Origin: GCA-2693325 sp964011675
GTDB taxonomy: Bacteria > Latescibacterota > UBA2968 > UBA8231
Direction: 5' to 3'
Length of the DNA stretch: 30,953 nucleotides
Assembly (NCBI GenBank): GCA_964011675.1
Contig: CAXGPR010000038.1
Coordinates: 1 to 30,953, forward strand
The translations under genes and the position numbers were made by a program. This document shows positions 1 to 8,289 of the stretch, piece by piece; the stretch's first letter is position 1, and each line of letters begins with the position of its first letter. Below the pieces are notes generated by a model, which did not search any database, was not told the origin of the DNA, and saw only the letters and a list, made by a program, of their open reading frames with translations.

Positions 1-601
1 CAAAAGGCACCATAGCATACTCTGTGAACATCTCAGCTGGCTCAAAAGTATTTACGTCACCACGCAAGAATTGACCGCCCCACGTGAGATAAGGATCCGT
101 CCCTGCCCATGCCTTCGAGCCGTCAATGATGCGTGTGTAATAACCTGAAGAGCTGAAGACAGGGGCTGCAACATCGTAACGTTGAGCCTGAGCGCTAGCC
201 CAGCGCGCTTCAAATTCATCGCCTTGATCAAAGCCGCGAAAACGTCCACCCGTGTGATCCCAGTCGGTGGTCGTCGACCACTTTTCTGTATCATTAAGCA
301 TATCATCACTCACCCAAGCACCAAAATAAGCCTTGTTGGCGCTGAGGTTATAACCCCACATCAGCTTAGCGTTAAAATCGCTCAAATCCATTGGGGCACC
401 AAACTGGTTAAACATCGTTTCGCCTTGGATTTGATACACTTCGCTGACGATATCCCAGTCAGACATATCACCGTCTAGCGTGGGAACTAAGTGATCAGGA
501 AACTGAAACATGAACTTCATTTCCCCCTGATGACCATCTACTGGCCCAACAGACAGAGCTGCAACAAGCGCAGCACCTAAAAATGCGCTGAACTTCCTCA
601 T
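1..601 (-). CDS. Exported CBM9/DOMON-like protein, C-terminus beyond window
   Basis: The open frame runs from an ATG at 601 off the left edge, so at least 200 residues are present and the C-terminus is missing. An SD (GGAG, six bases before the ATG) supports the start. Residues 1-23 look like a signal peptide (MRKFSAFLGAALVAALSVGPVDG). Then comes PTLDGDMSDWD, the pattern that opens CBM9-like/DOMON sugar- or heme-binding domains in secreted proteins. The following sequence is rich in Trp, Tyr and Asp, as expected for a beta-sandwich carbohydrate-binding module (family knowledge). It is probably periplasmic or extracellular. It follows the 887-aa surface protein on the same strand but is separated by 171 bases carrying inverted repeats, so it may have its own promoter. 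The exact ligand cannot be told. Confidence 0.72.
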   Translation of the reverse strand, partial: MRKFSAFLGAALVAALSVGPVDGHQGEMKFMFQFPDHLVPTLDGDMSDWDIVSEVYQIQGETMFNQFGAPMDLSDFNAKLMWGYNLSANKAYFGAWVSDDMLNDTEKWSTTTDWDHTGGRFRGFDQGDEFEARWASAQAQRYDVAAPVFSSSGYYTRIIDGSKAWAGTDPYLTWGGQFLRGDVNTFEPAEMFTEYAMVPF

Positions 602-620
602 ACAAACTCCTTTTTAGATT

Positions 621-635
621 GCTCTCAGTGAGAGC
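621..635 (-). promoter_or_regulatory. Hairpin in 5' leader of the CBM9-like gene
   Basis: A perfect inverted repeat, GCTCTC-3 nt-GAGAGC, lies about ten bases upstream of the SD of the gene starting at 601. No T-run follows it on either strand, so a rho-independent terminator is unlikely. It could be a 5' UTR stem affecting translation or stability, or an operator. Function is inferred from position only. Confidence 0.35.
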
Positions 636-716
636 ATAACGAGTGAGAAAAAAGCACGACAAGGCCTACAATATTGCAAACCTAATTTCGCTTAGAACTT
701 AGTGTATTGTCTGAGC

Positions 717-753
717 GATTCAAAGTGAATCTTGCTTGACAATTGTGTGTCAA
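717..753. repeat. Two adjacent inverted repeats between surface-protein genes
   Basis: Two perfect inverted repeats sit side by side: GATTC-5 nt-GAATC at 717-731 and TTGACA-6 nt-TGTCAA at 736-753. They lie between the stop of the 887-aa gene (773) and the start of the CBM9-like gene (601). The second offers a TTGACA hexamer on both strands. They may be an operator/promoter region for the downstream gene or a transcription-end structure without a U-tract. Confidence 0.4.
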
Positions 754-772
754 CGCATGAGCCGCTCTACAG

Positions 773-3436
773 TTATCTTTCCAATCCCGCATAAGCAGTC
801 ATAAATATCGTACTAGTCGTACTGGAAGGTAAGTTTTCAAACGTTTGCTTCTGTAGCCGCATACCCGTTTGCAGATGCAATTTATAACCAAGATAATCGC
901 CAGCATTAGCAAACTGAACTGCCAGTATACGGCTATTCGAATCGGGTTCTAATGCACGGTGTAGCGGTATTCCACTTTTGTCACGAAACTGCTCGAAATG
1001 CGAAAATTCTAACCCTACTTCAATCAGAGTATGGCGCAATAGGGGAAAACGAGCAATTAGAAACAAGGTCTCTGTCAGTTCGCTCCGCTTGGGATCACGT
1101 TTGCTGAAGGGACGTTGACGCAAATATTCACTCTTAATGCGAGGTTCAATTTCTACCTGCCCCATTTCGAAAGTGTAATCCGCTTTGTTTATGAGTCCGA
1201 GAAAGCTAGAAGTTTCACGTAAATCACTAAATTCTTCGCGCTGCCTATACACCTCGTATTTAAACTTGTTTACGATGTTTAAATGCGATAATCCGCGATA
1301 GTCAACCTGTGCATACGTAGTGTTGATCCATGTGTCCCTGGCAGGTAGCGGATCAAATATTCGCTGGTGTGTGCCGCGCGAGTTGGGCGGTTGCACCCAC
1401 TGAAAGAGGTTATCTGGGATAGTGTCTTCAACCAAACGAACATTTTCATAAAAGCGCACCCGACCTATGTCAGCCATGTCACGCTCATAAGTAAAAAGCA
1501 AGTACGCACTCCGGTTTCGTCCGTCACCGGATATCAGTTCTTCATCCAACCAACCCACCGTCAACTTGGCCTCTGGCGAAACCATTACGCCAGCATACAA
1601 GTTACGACCACGGAGATCGCGTCCATAAGGATAGTCCGGCTCTTCATCGTTTTCGAAGCGGTCGATCCAACCGTTGTTGTTCATGTCGATGCCGAACAAA
1701 AACTCCGGTCGATCTGAGTGGTAGCGCAAAAAAGGCTCTTCGTAGTCAGGCACGAAGTTCTCGCGATCTTCCGTATCGTTCTGGTTGAAGTCTGATATGA
1801 AGTCGTTGTTCTCATCCAAACCGGGAAATACGGCGTTGTCGACTAGCGGCTGGCCAAAGCGGGTCCAGTCGGGACGCCGGTCTTGATCGTCGTTGTCGTC
1901 GACAAATTCATACACGTAAAATGCTTCGTCCTCGTAGTCGATCTCGTCCTGACGCAGCGTTCCAGCCAAGTAGGTGCGCGTAGAATAGGCGTCGTCCATG
2001 CTGTATGCTTCGAGAAAAGCAAAAAACGGGTCGTCGATCCGCGACAAGTTGAACATCCACGCATCGGCTTTCTTAACCGCCTTGTGATGGTCATTGAGAT
2101 TGACGTTGGGGTACTGACGATATTGGCGATTAAAGTCGTACTCACCGTAAAAATCAAAGCCCCATACTTGATTTGCTTCCAGCGTAAAGCCAAAAATGAC
2201 GTTCGCCGTGGGCAAGCCGTAGTCAAACTGCAGCAAGCGCTGATTCGAGTTGTCGCGAATATTCCCTTCCGCTCGCTCCACCAGTAAAAAAACCGGCTGC
2301 GAATCGATATTAGTCTGGCGATCAGAAGTGACTTCCACCCGATAGTCGTTGGACAGCACCAGCTCGAAAGAGACTTCTTCAATCACCGATGGATCGGGAC
2401 CAATATAAGCCGGGTCGGTAAAATCGTAGGTCAGCGTAATGCGCTCATCGCCATCAGCCGATATATAACCTACCCGCTGAAAACCGCCCTCGCGAATCGG
2501 CTCGAAGTTAATCTCGCCGCCGCGATAGACATTACCGTCTGTGTCTTTTATGATGATTTCATCGTCAAATAAGGCCGCACCGCCAATGCCATCTTGGGGC
2601 GAGTCGTCGGCTAAACGAATAATGATGCGCGAAATGGGCAGTGCATTTTGATCCGTCGTCAGGGCACCGCCGCTAAAGGGGTTGCCGCTAAAGTCTTCCA
2701 ACAGCGTCTGCGTCTGAAATGCCGTCAGATAAGTGGCACCGACTTCGACAAAATCACCAACGTGTACGATGCTGCGTCCGCCCAGTAGATTGGTGGCGCT
2801 CGTCTTCTGGTCGGGTATATCGAGCGAAGTAGCAATGCCGGGACGACTGGGTCGGGCCAATAGCATCGTGGCCGAGTATTTGTCGGCGGCAAAATCCCAC
2901 TGCACACCGTTAAAGCCCGGTTTGGAAAAGGTCATGGGCGTCAATGTGGTGCGAATCGCGTCTCCGATAGTCAAGCTGTAGTGGTACTGCCCCTTGCTGT
3001 CGGATGCGATGATCAGCTTATCGAACCAGGTGTTATAACGGTTGGTCTTAAGGATGCCGCTACCAAACTGCTGAGGACGATTTTGCTGCCAGTCGTACAC
3101 CAGCCAACCGCGCGTGACAAAGTTGCCGTATATGTCGTAGAAGTAATCGCCTTCTTGCGACGTATTGACGTAGCGCTGGTAATTTTCGCGGGCATAGTTG
3201 GTATACTCCCACTGCATCCAACGGTACTCATTGTAAAGCTCCTGCGGCACGTACCATTTCTTGACGGCCGGGTCCAGCGCGTCAAAAAGCACACCGGGAC
3301 CTTTGGGAGAAAAATCGACTCGTCCGCCCCGCTTCACGGAGCCCAAGCGCGCGCCGGTATCCTGAGCGAACATCGGCTGTGTCGTCGCGGCCAGCCACAG
3401 TACGGCCAGCGTATAAAAAAGTGATCGAGTGTTCAA
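773..3436 (-). CDS. Large exported outer-membrane/surface protein with EF-hand-like calcium loops
   Basis: 887 residues starting at TTG (3436), chosen because GGAGG lies five bases upstream and a signal peptide follows directly (MNTRSLFYTLAVLWLAATTQ, cleavage near FAQ at residue 25). I do not recognise a named family. The sequence alternates aromatic and charged residues in short amphipathic strands, most clearly in the C-terminal 200 residues, which fits an outer-membrane beta-barrel or large surface protein. Residues about 515-610 are very acidic. They contain a textbook EF-hand loop, DMNNNGWIDRFE at 584-595 (D1, N3, N5, G6, I8, D9, E12), and a related DENNDFISD at 541-549, so calcium binding is likely. 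The gene lies 23 bases after a 660-aa exported protein and is almost certainly in its operon. Length and style resemble large barrel proteins of Poribacteria/Latescibacterota genomes (inference). Confidence 0.75.
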   Translation of the reverse strand: MNTRSLFYTLAVLWLAATTQPMFAQDTGARLGSVKRGGRVDFSPKGPGVLFDALDPAVKKWYVPQELYNEYRWMQWEYTNYARENYQRYVNTSQEGDYFYDIYGNFVTRGWLVYDWQQNRPQQFGSGILKTNRYNTWFDKLIIASDSKGQYHYSLTIGDAIRTTLTPMTFSKPGFNGVQWDFAADKYSATMLLARPSRPGIATSLDIPDQKTSATNLLGGRSIVHVGDFVEVGATYLTAFQTQTLLEDFSGNPFSGGALTTDQNALPISRIIIRLADDSPQDGIGGAALFDDEIIIKDTDGNVYRGGEINFEPIREGGFQRVGYISADGDERITLTYDFTDPAYIGPDPSVIEEVSFELVLSNDYRVEVTSDRQTNIDSQPVFLLVERAEGNIRDNSNQRLLQFDYGLPTANVIFGFTLEANQVWGFDFYGEYDFNRQYRQYPNVNLNDHHKAVKKADAWMFNLSRIDDPFFAFLEAYSMDDAYSTRTYLAGTLRQDEIDYEDEAFYVYEFVDDNDDQDRRPDWTRFGQPLVDNAVFPGLDENNDFISDFNQNDTEDRENFVPDYEEPFLRYHSDRPEFLFGIDMNNNGWIDRFENDEEPDYPYGRDLRGRNLYAGVMVSPEAKLTVGWLDEELISGDGRNRSAYLLFTYERDMADIGRVRFYENVRLVEDTIPDNLFQWVQPPNSRGTHQRIFDPLPARDTWINTTYAQVDYRGLSHLNIVNKFKYEVYRQREEFSDLRETSSFLGLINKADYTFEMGQVEIEPRIKSEYLRQRPFSKRDPKRSELTETLFLIARFPLLRHTLIEVGLEFSHFEQFRDKSGIPLHRALEPDSNSRILAVQFANAGDYLGYKLHLQTGMRLQKQTFENLPSSTTSTIFMTAYAGLER

Positions 3437-3459
3437 TTATTCCTCCATGCTAACAGCGC

Positions 3460-5442
3460 TCAGTAGGCTATTACCACGCTATGTGCGCGGCTTTCCGTGC
3501 TACTGTCTGAGCGAATTTCTACCTGCACTATGTATGTACCCGGAGGCAGCTGTTGGCCGCCATCGCCTTTGCCATCCCAGCGTAACTCGCTGCGCCCGTT
3601 TTGCACCTGCACGGCATCAAATTGGCGCACGACGCGGCCGGCCAGATCGTAGACCCTCACGGCAGCAGGCGAAGGCTCCAACAGGTGGAGCACGGTGTAA
3701 CTGATCTGTACCGCGTCGTTAATGCCGTCGCCGTTGGGCGTAAACAATTGCGGCACAACGCTAAGTGCCCCAGCCACCTGCGAACCTACCGTAACCCGCA
3801 CCAAAAGTTCGTCGGTTTGCAGATCTGCCGTGGCATTGCCCCCCTCTGTCTGTAGGGGAATCGCCGTGTTGGCATCGGCAAATGCGCGCCCCTGAAAACG
3901 AGTGCCGTAGCGAAAAACGGCCGCATCAAAAACAATCTTGAGCAGAGCCCCATCGGCGCTAACTTGGGGCAAACCCAGTGCGAAACGATTGCCCGCTACC
4001 TCTTCGATAGACAGCGCGCCGGCAATGGCGGGCAACGCGTCCAAATCAACCGCAGAAAAGTCGGCTGACTCCAGTAAACCGCCCTGCGCATCAAATATTT
4101 GAACCGATCGCACGGCCGCTACGCGGGCAGGCGTTTCCACTTCAAACCGGCTGAAACCCGTTCGCCCAGTAGCATTTACCACACGCGCAAAGTAGGTGAA
4201 CGTGGTCTCCTCCCCTACCTGCGTCTGAGCGGGTCCAATCTCAGCGATAATTTTATCGACGGGTGGTTTTTCATACTCAAAACCCAAATCCGCCACTGCC
4301 CTGCTCGCCGTTAAATCGCGGTTCGTGAAATCAATGCTAAACTGGAAGTATCGGCGCGGTGCCGGCACGTTGAGCTCTACGCCGTTGCCGGCCAGCTGCC
4401 ACTGGCTCCAGTTGGCGATGTCGACGCGTATGGGACCGCGTTCATTCTCTTTCAGTCGCATATAGCTAGCCTCGGTCAGCGTATCCCCGTTGCTATTAGT
4501 CGGCAACAACTGGCTGACACCATCGACCGATACGGTGCGATAGTATATGTCGGGCGTCGTATCGCTGCCGCTGCGCACGCGAATATCAAGCTCGGAATCA
4601 CTGGCGTTACCGGCGAGTATCTCGTTCCAATTGATTTGTCCCCAGACCACATCTTCGCCTAGGTCGAGGACATCTGAAACATAGCGGGCCGTTGGTACGA
4701 AACCGCGGCCATACACTTCTATTTCGTCAATTTCAAAACCGAGGGGCGATATGGATTTCAGCTCTAAATAGCGCACAAACTGCGCCTCAATACCCACGTC
4801 CACACGAGCCTGACGATTGTCCGGTTCGCGCAGTATCGGCGAAGTAAAAATTGGCTGGCCGCTAGCAAAGAGATTCTGAGGCTGACCGTCGTTCAGATAG
4901 ATCTCATAACCGCGTAGATAGTCGCTTACGAAGGGAAATTGCTCAGTCATTCTAGGATAAAAAACAATCCGGTCCACGCCGAAGCGTGCCCCCAGATCAA
5001 GGCGAATCGTGATACCATTGTTGCGCACGATGCGCCCGGCGACAAACTTGCGGTCGTAAGCTACAGCGTGGTCGCCATTGAGCACGCCCTCTAATTCGGC
5101 CGGATCCACTTCACTCCGCGCTAGGATGGGCACGTCAATACTTCCACCGCGCTCGAGCACGTCGGAGGAAATATTGAATTCCGCACTGAGTCGCAGAGGC
5201 ATAAGCCAACCACTCAGCGAGTCGGGCACGTCGACGAATACGGGCTCGTCTACCAAGTCACGCACGTCACCCAACGCCTCTACGTACGCAATAACGCCGC
5301 CAGGGGTAGTACCAAATTCGCTCCAAGGTCTATCCGCCGAGCCCACGAGAAATATCTCTTTAGACTCAACAGAAGCCGGCGTCAGCATTAAAGAGATCGG
5401 TGCAAGTAACAAGGCCCATGCAAGGACTAAACTTCGCTCCAT
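3460..5442 (-). CDS. Exported protein with discoidin-like region and FlgD/CHU_C-type C-terminal domain
   Basis: 660 residues from the ATG at 5442; a TTG directly before it is also in frame, and no strong SD separates the two. A signal peptide is evident (LVLAWALLLAPISLML, then an Ala/Ser-rich cleavage region). Residues about 130-250 resemble an F5/8 type C (discoidin-like) beta-sandwich. The C-terminal 100 residues are a FlgD-Ig/CHU_C-type domain: LFTPNGDGIND, then VRVYDLAGRVVR, LRWDGKGDGG and LPPGTYIVQVEI. In Bacteroidota and related bacteria such C-terminal domains sort or anchor secreted proteins (family knowledge). It is the first gene of a two-gene operon with the 887-aa surface protein, so the pair may form one surface structure. 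The role in this organism is unknown. Confidence 0.75.
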   Translation of the reverse strand: MERSLVLAWALLLAPISLMLTPASVESKEIFLVGSADRPWSEFGTTPGGVIAYVEALGDVRDLVDEPVFVDVPDSLSGWLMPLRLSAEFNISSDVLERGGSIDVPILARSEVDPAELEGVLNGDHAVAYDRKFVAGRIVRNNGITIRLDLGARFGVDRIVFYPRMTEQFPFVSDYLRGYEIYLNDGQPQNLFASGQPIFTSPILREPDNRQARVDVGIEAQFVRYLELKSISPLGFEIDEIEVYGRGFVPTARYVSDVLDLGEDVVWGQINWNEILAGNASDSELDIRVRSGSDTTPDIYYRTVSVDGVSQLLPTNSNGDTLTEASYMRLKENERGPIRVDIANWSQWQLAGNGVELNVPAPRRYFQFSIDFTNRDLTASRAVADLGFEYEKPPVDKIIAEIGPAQTQVGEETTFTYFARVVNATGRTGFSRFEVETPARVAAVRSVQIFDAQGGLLESADFSAVDLDALPAIAGALSIEEVAGNRFALGLPQVSADGALLKIVFDAAVFRYGTRFQGRAFADANTAIPLQTEGGNATADLQTDELLVRVTVGSQVAGALSVVPQLFTPNGDGINDAVQISYTVLHLLEPSPAAVRVYDLAGRVVRQFDAVQVQNGRSELRWDGKGDGGQQLPPGTYIVQVEIRSDSSTESRAHSVVIAY

Positions 5443-5464
5443 CAAAACTCATTTGCCGTGGGAT

Positions 5465-5493
5465 TTAAAACACGCTATCCACATTGCAGTCAA
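5465..5493 (-). promoter_or_regulatory. Putative sigma-70 promoter of the surface-protein operon
   Basis: On the minus strand TTGACT (5493-5488) is followed after exactly 17 bases by TTTTAA (5470-5465). The predicted transcription start is about 15 bases before the ATG at 5442, giving a short leader. The -10 matches the consensus at only four of six positions. The rest of the 297-base spacer to pncC is AT-rich, with a T8 run near 5568, and shows no gene. Confidence 0.4.
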
Positions 5494-5739
5494 GTACAAG
5501 TAAACCTAACGAGGTAAACTAGATCGGTGATAATATTATAAAGAAAACTGTGTTACTCAAAAGAGGTTTTTTTTGTTACAAATGAGCAATACTTAGCGCA
5601 GGAGATATTTCAGAAATTTAACGCGCTTGATATTCGATAATGAGCTTATTAGCTTGTTGCACCGAACACACGCATGAATTATCGATTCAGTAACTAAAAA
5701 TTATGGCAGTCTGCAAACTAAAAAGCACACGAGCAACCC

Positions 5740-6222
5740 ATGATAAGTATAGGAAAAACAGCATTATCTGTAGGCGCAGTACTCAAAGAAAAAAATCAGA
5801 CAGTTGCCGTAGCTGAGTCGTCTTCCGGCGGTTTAATATCTGCCGCCCTGCTGGCCGTGCCGGGTGCCTCCAGCTACTTCAAGGGAGGCGGCATCGTATA
5901 CACGAGCCAGTCCAAGACGATCTTGGTTGACTTATCCGAAGAGGAAATGCAGGCGAACCGCGCCGCCACCGAGGCGCATGCCTTGGCGCTGGCCCAGTCA
6001 GTGCGCACGCGCCTCGGGGCCGATTGGGGTATCGGAGAAACGGGGGCAGCCGGGCCGACCGGCAATCGCTATGGAGATCCCCCCGGCCATACCTGCATCG
6101 CCGTTGTGGGCCACTGCGAAAAAGCCCTCACGCTGCAGACTGAAAGCACGGACCGAGCAGATAATATGCACACCTTCGCACAGGCCGCTATCGAATTGCT
6201 CGAGGCCTGCGCACGATCTTAA
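5740..6222 (+). CDS. pncC: Nicotinamide-nucleotide amidase (CinA C-terminal domain family)
   Basis: 160 residues, the usual size for stand-alone PncC. The enzyme hydrolyses nicotinamide mononucleotide to nicotinate mononucleotide and ammonia in pyridine-nucleotide recycling, in the cytoplasm. The CinA_C hallmarks are present: AESSSGG at 25-31, with the family's nucleophilic Ser at position 27; GGGIVYTSQSK at 48-58 with the conserved Tyr and Lys; and the glycine-rich GETGAAGPTGN followed by GHTCIAV. Most homologues read AESCTGG, so the Ser-Ser variant is slightly unusual but keeps the nucleophile. No N-terminal MoCF-like domain is present, so this is not full-length CinA. Its stop shares four bases (TTAA) with the stop of the convergent dehydratase gene. 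The SD before the ATG is weak. Confidence 0.88.
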   Translation: MISIGKTALSVGAVLKEKNQTVAVAESSSGGLISAALLAVPGASSYFKGGGIVYTSQSKTILVDLSEEEMQANRAATEAHALALAQSVRTRLGADWGIGETGAAGPTGNRYGDPPGHTCIAVVGHCEKALTLQTESTDRADNMHTFAQAAIELLEACARS

Positions 6223-7340
6223 CGCGGATCACCCGGAAACCAACGGTGCTTCTCCACGCCGTCCATATCCAGTTCAATGCCCCAACCCGGTCCCTCCGGT
6301 AAATAGACGCGACCTCCTTCGATATTTAGGGACTTGGTAATAATTTCGTCGCGCCAGTCAATACCCGTCACCAGTTCCATCGGCGCCACGTTGGGGACGG
6401 ACGCCATCAGGTGTGCCGCTGCGACAATCCCCACGGGGCCCTTTGTATTGTGCGGAGAGATGGGCACGTGGAATGTATCGGCTATAGCAGCAATCTTTTT
6501 CACTTCTGTAATGCCCCCTGCATACATGAGATCGGGTTGGGCAATATCCACTCCATCCAGATCTAGGAGCTGGCGGAACTGGCTCTTGTTATTGAGCCGT
6601 TCGCTGCCCATGACCGGTATCGATATGGCGTGACGCACTTTGGGGTACGCGCCCAAGTCGTCGGGCGGTACTGGGTCTTCAAAGGCAAAGAGGTCATACG
6701 GCTCAAGGGCACGAGCCAAACGTATGCAGTTAGCTACCGTAAAGCGGCCATGGCAGTCGATCAATAGCTTGACGTCGGGCCCAACGGCTTTGCGCACGGC
6801 GGCAAACATTTCGGCTGTCGCACTCGGAGCGCCGTCGTCTTCGTAGGGATCAAAGCTGTAGCCACTGCTCGACAGCGCGCCGCTTTTAAGGGCGCTGTGT
6901 CCTTGTTCAACGATTCCCTTGGCCATCGCCGCACAGGCCTCGGGCGTCTGGCCGCTGAAATGCGTATACACTTCGACGCCATCGCGGAATTTACCGCCCA
7001 GCAAATCGACTACCGGTAGCCCTGCAGCTTTACCCTTGATATCCCACAGCGCCTGATCGATACCGCTGAGCGCGCTCATCCACACTGGGCCGGCCATGCG
7101 CCAAATACCGCTGACGGTGGAAAGGCGGTAGATCTTATGCCACAAATACTCAATGCGCGCCGGATCTTCGCCGACCAGTTCCTGCTTCATATTGTCGACG
7201 GCAGACGCCACGATCGGCTCTTTGTTCGAATACGTGGCCTCCCCGAGACCGACCAGTCCCTCGTCGGTAAAGACGCGGACAATGGTCCACTTACGTCCGG
7301 GTGAGTTGATCATCAGAGTGTCGATATCGCGAATTTTCAT
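6219..7340 (-). CDS. Enolase-superfamily sugar-acid dehydratase (galactonate/mannonate dehydratase-like)
   Basis: 373 residues, full length for the mandelate racemase/muconate lactonizing enzyme group. The N-terminal capping domain covers about 1-120 and the TIM barrel the rest. Metal ligands appear intact: D195 in LLIDCHG, E221 in FAFEDP and E247 in MGSERL. H197 in the DxH motif and H297 in SPHNT, with D270 as its likely partner, match the acid/base set of the galactonate and mannonate dehydratase subgroups (family knowledge). It would dehydrate an aldonate to a 2-keto-3-deoxy acid; the exact sugar cannot be decided from sequence. The SD GGAGA supports the ATG at 7340. It follows a PhyH gene by under 50 bases on the same strand and probably shares its transcript, and it ends tail-to-tail on pncC. 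Confidence 0.86.
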   Translation of the reverse strand: MKIRDIDTLMINSPGRKWTIVRVFTDEGLVGLGEATYSNKEPIVASAVDNMKQELVGEDPARIEYLWHKIYRLSTVSGIWRMAGPVWMSALSGIDQALWDIKGKAAGLPVVDLLGGKFRDGVEVYTHFSGQTPEACAAMAKGIVEQGHSALKSGALSSSGYSFDPYEDDGAPSATAEMFAAVRKAVGPDVKLLIDCHGRFTVANCIRLARALEPYDLFAFEDPVPPDDLGAYPKVRHAISIPVMGSERLNNKSQFRQLLDLDGVDIAQPDLMYAGGITEVKKIAAIADTFHVPISPHNTKGPVGIVAAAHLMASVPNVAPMELVTGIDWRDEIITKSLNIEGGRVYLPEGPGWGIELDMDGVEKHRWFPGDPR

Positions 7341-7388
7341 TCTACTTCTCTCCGTCTCCGTGCAGTGTATGGGATCGGACGTAGCAGC

Positions 7389-8147
7389 CTAGTCCTGAAA
7401 AGTCTCTTCGCGCCCGCCAATAGACGGCGGCGCCATTAGACGGCGCTGCTGCTCCGTCGCGTCGGGGTAGGCGTCGGCGTCGTAGTAGCTCTGCGACCAC
7501 GAGGAATGGCCCGGACTATACTTATAGAGCAGGGAGCGCCGCTCGTAGGCTGCCGTCCAAGGCACGGTGCCATGCACCAACGCCTCGGTGAAAATAATGA
7601 CATCGCCCGCTTCCGCTTCGACCTGACGCACGTATTGGGGTCGGCGACCCCATTGGCGCACGTCGTCGGGAATACAGTCGGTAAGGTTGCTTTTGTGAGA
7701 GCCGGGCACGCAGCCAAAGCCCCCGTCGCCCGGCCCGGCGTGGCTCAGGCAGTATGTGAAAACCGTCAGTCCATTGCGCATAACGCCGTCGTGATAGCGG
7801 TACCAGTGATCGGCCGCTTTAACGCCTCCCTGCATGGCAGGTCCTCCGTGCAGACGGCCTGCGCTGCCGCCCTTTTGCATAAAAATGCTGTAGTCGTGGT
7901 CAATCCGCACGTAGGGACCTAGTAGTTCCGCCAGATAGGGTACGATGCCGGGATGGTCCATGAGCCGCTGTGTCGCCGCGCCCCACCGGGACACGTCGCT
8001 AACGCGTCGAATGCCCCGCTCGTCGTATGCGCCAGGCCAAGCCCTGTCGGCCAACGCGTTAACCTCGTCTACTTCGTCTTGATTCAGCACGCCCTTGACC
8101 ACTAGGTATCCCTCAAGGTCGAACATAAATTTTTCTTCTGGCGTCAA
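7389..8147 (-). CDS. PhyH-family non-heme iron protein with HxG in place of HxD
   Basis: Phytanoyl-CoA dioxygenase-like protein of 252 residues. I prefer the TTG at 8147 because AGGAGG lies eight bases upstream and the product then opens with TPEEKFMFDLEGYLVVKG, a typical PhyH beginning. An ATG at 8180 would add eleven residues but has no SD. The family normally binds Fe(II) with HxD...H and uses 2-oxoglutarate. Here the first motif reads LHGGP (H100-G101-G102), so the carboxylate ligand is missing, while the distal His (H192 in LVHGTVPW) and following Arg residues (YERRSLLY) remain. Known Fe/2OG halogenases carry Gly or Ala at this place, but some PhyH relatives may use another acid or be catalytically different. 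It heads an operon with the dehydratase and is divergent from the Gfo/Idh/MocA gene. Confidence 0.8.
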   Translation of the reverse strand: MTPEEKFMFDLEGYLVVKGVLNQDEVDEVNALADRAWPGAYDERGIRRVSDVSRWGAATQRLMDHPGIVPYLAELLGPYVRIDHDYSIFMQKGGSAGRLHGGPAMQGGVKAADHWYRYHDGVMRNGLTVFTYCLSHAGPGDGGFGCVPGSHKSNLTDCIPDDVRQWGRRPQYVRQVEAEAGDVIIFTEALVHGTVPWTAAYERRSLLYKYSPGHSSWSQSYYDADAYPDATEQQRRLMAPPSIGGREETFQD

Positions 8148-8289
8148 ACTAGGCCCTCCTCTGTTGGGGTAAGTGCCCATAACAAGGTGTAAAATCGACC
8201 CGCTAGCAAGCTTGCACAGAGACGCTTTTTATCGTACTTATTGGCGCCCGACAGATAAATATGCCACTTCAGAGTAAAGGAACAACACC

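Noticed and set aside
1843..2382. 179-residue open frame inside the 887-aa surface-protein gene, same strand
   Set aside because: Lies wholly within a better gene, is rich in Ser/Thr/Arg without pattern, and has no SD. It is a shadow of the acidic coding region.
2455..2465. GCCGATAT, resembling a sigma-28 -10 box
   Set aside because: Lies inside the 887-aa coding region in the wrong direction for any gene start nearby.
5864..6340. 158-residue plus-strand frame overlapping pncC and running into the dehydratase
   Set aside because: Arg/Pro-rich composition typical of a shifted frame in GC-rich DNA; pncC has clear family motifs in the other frame.
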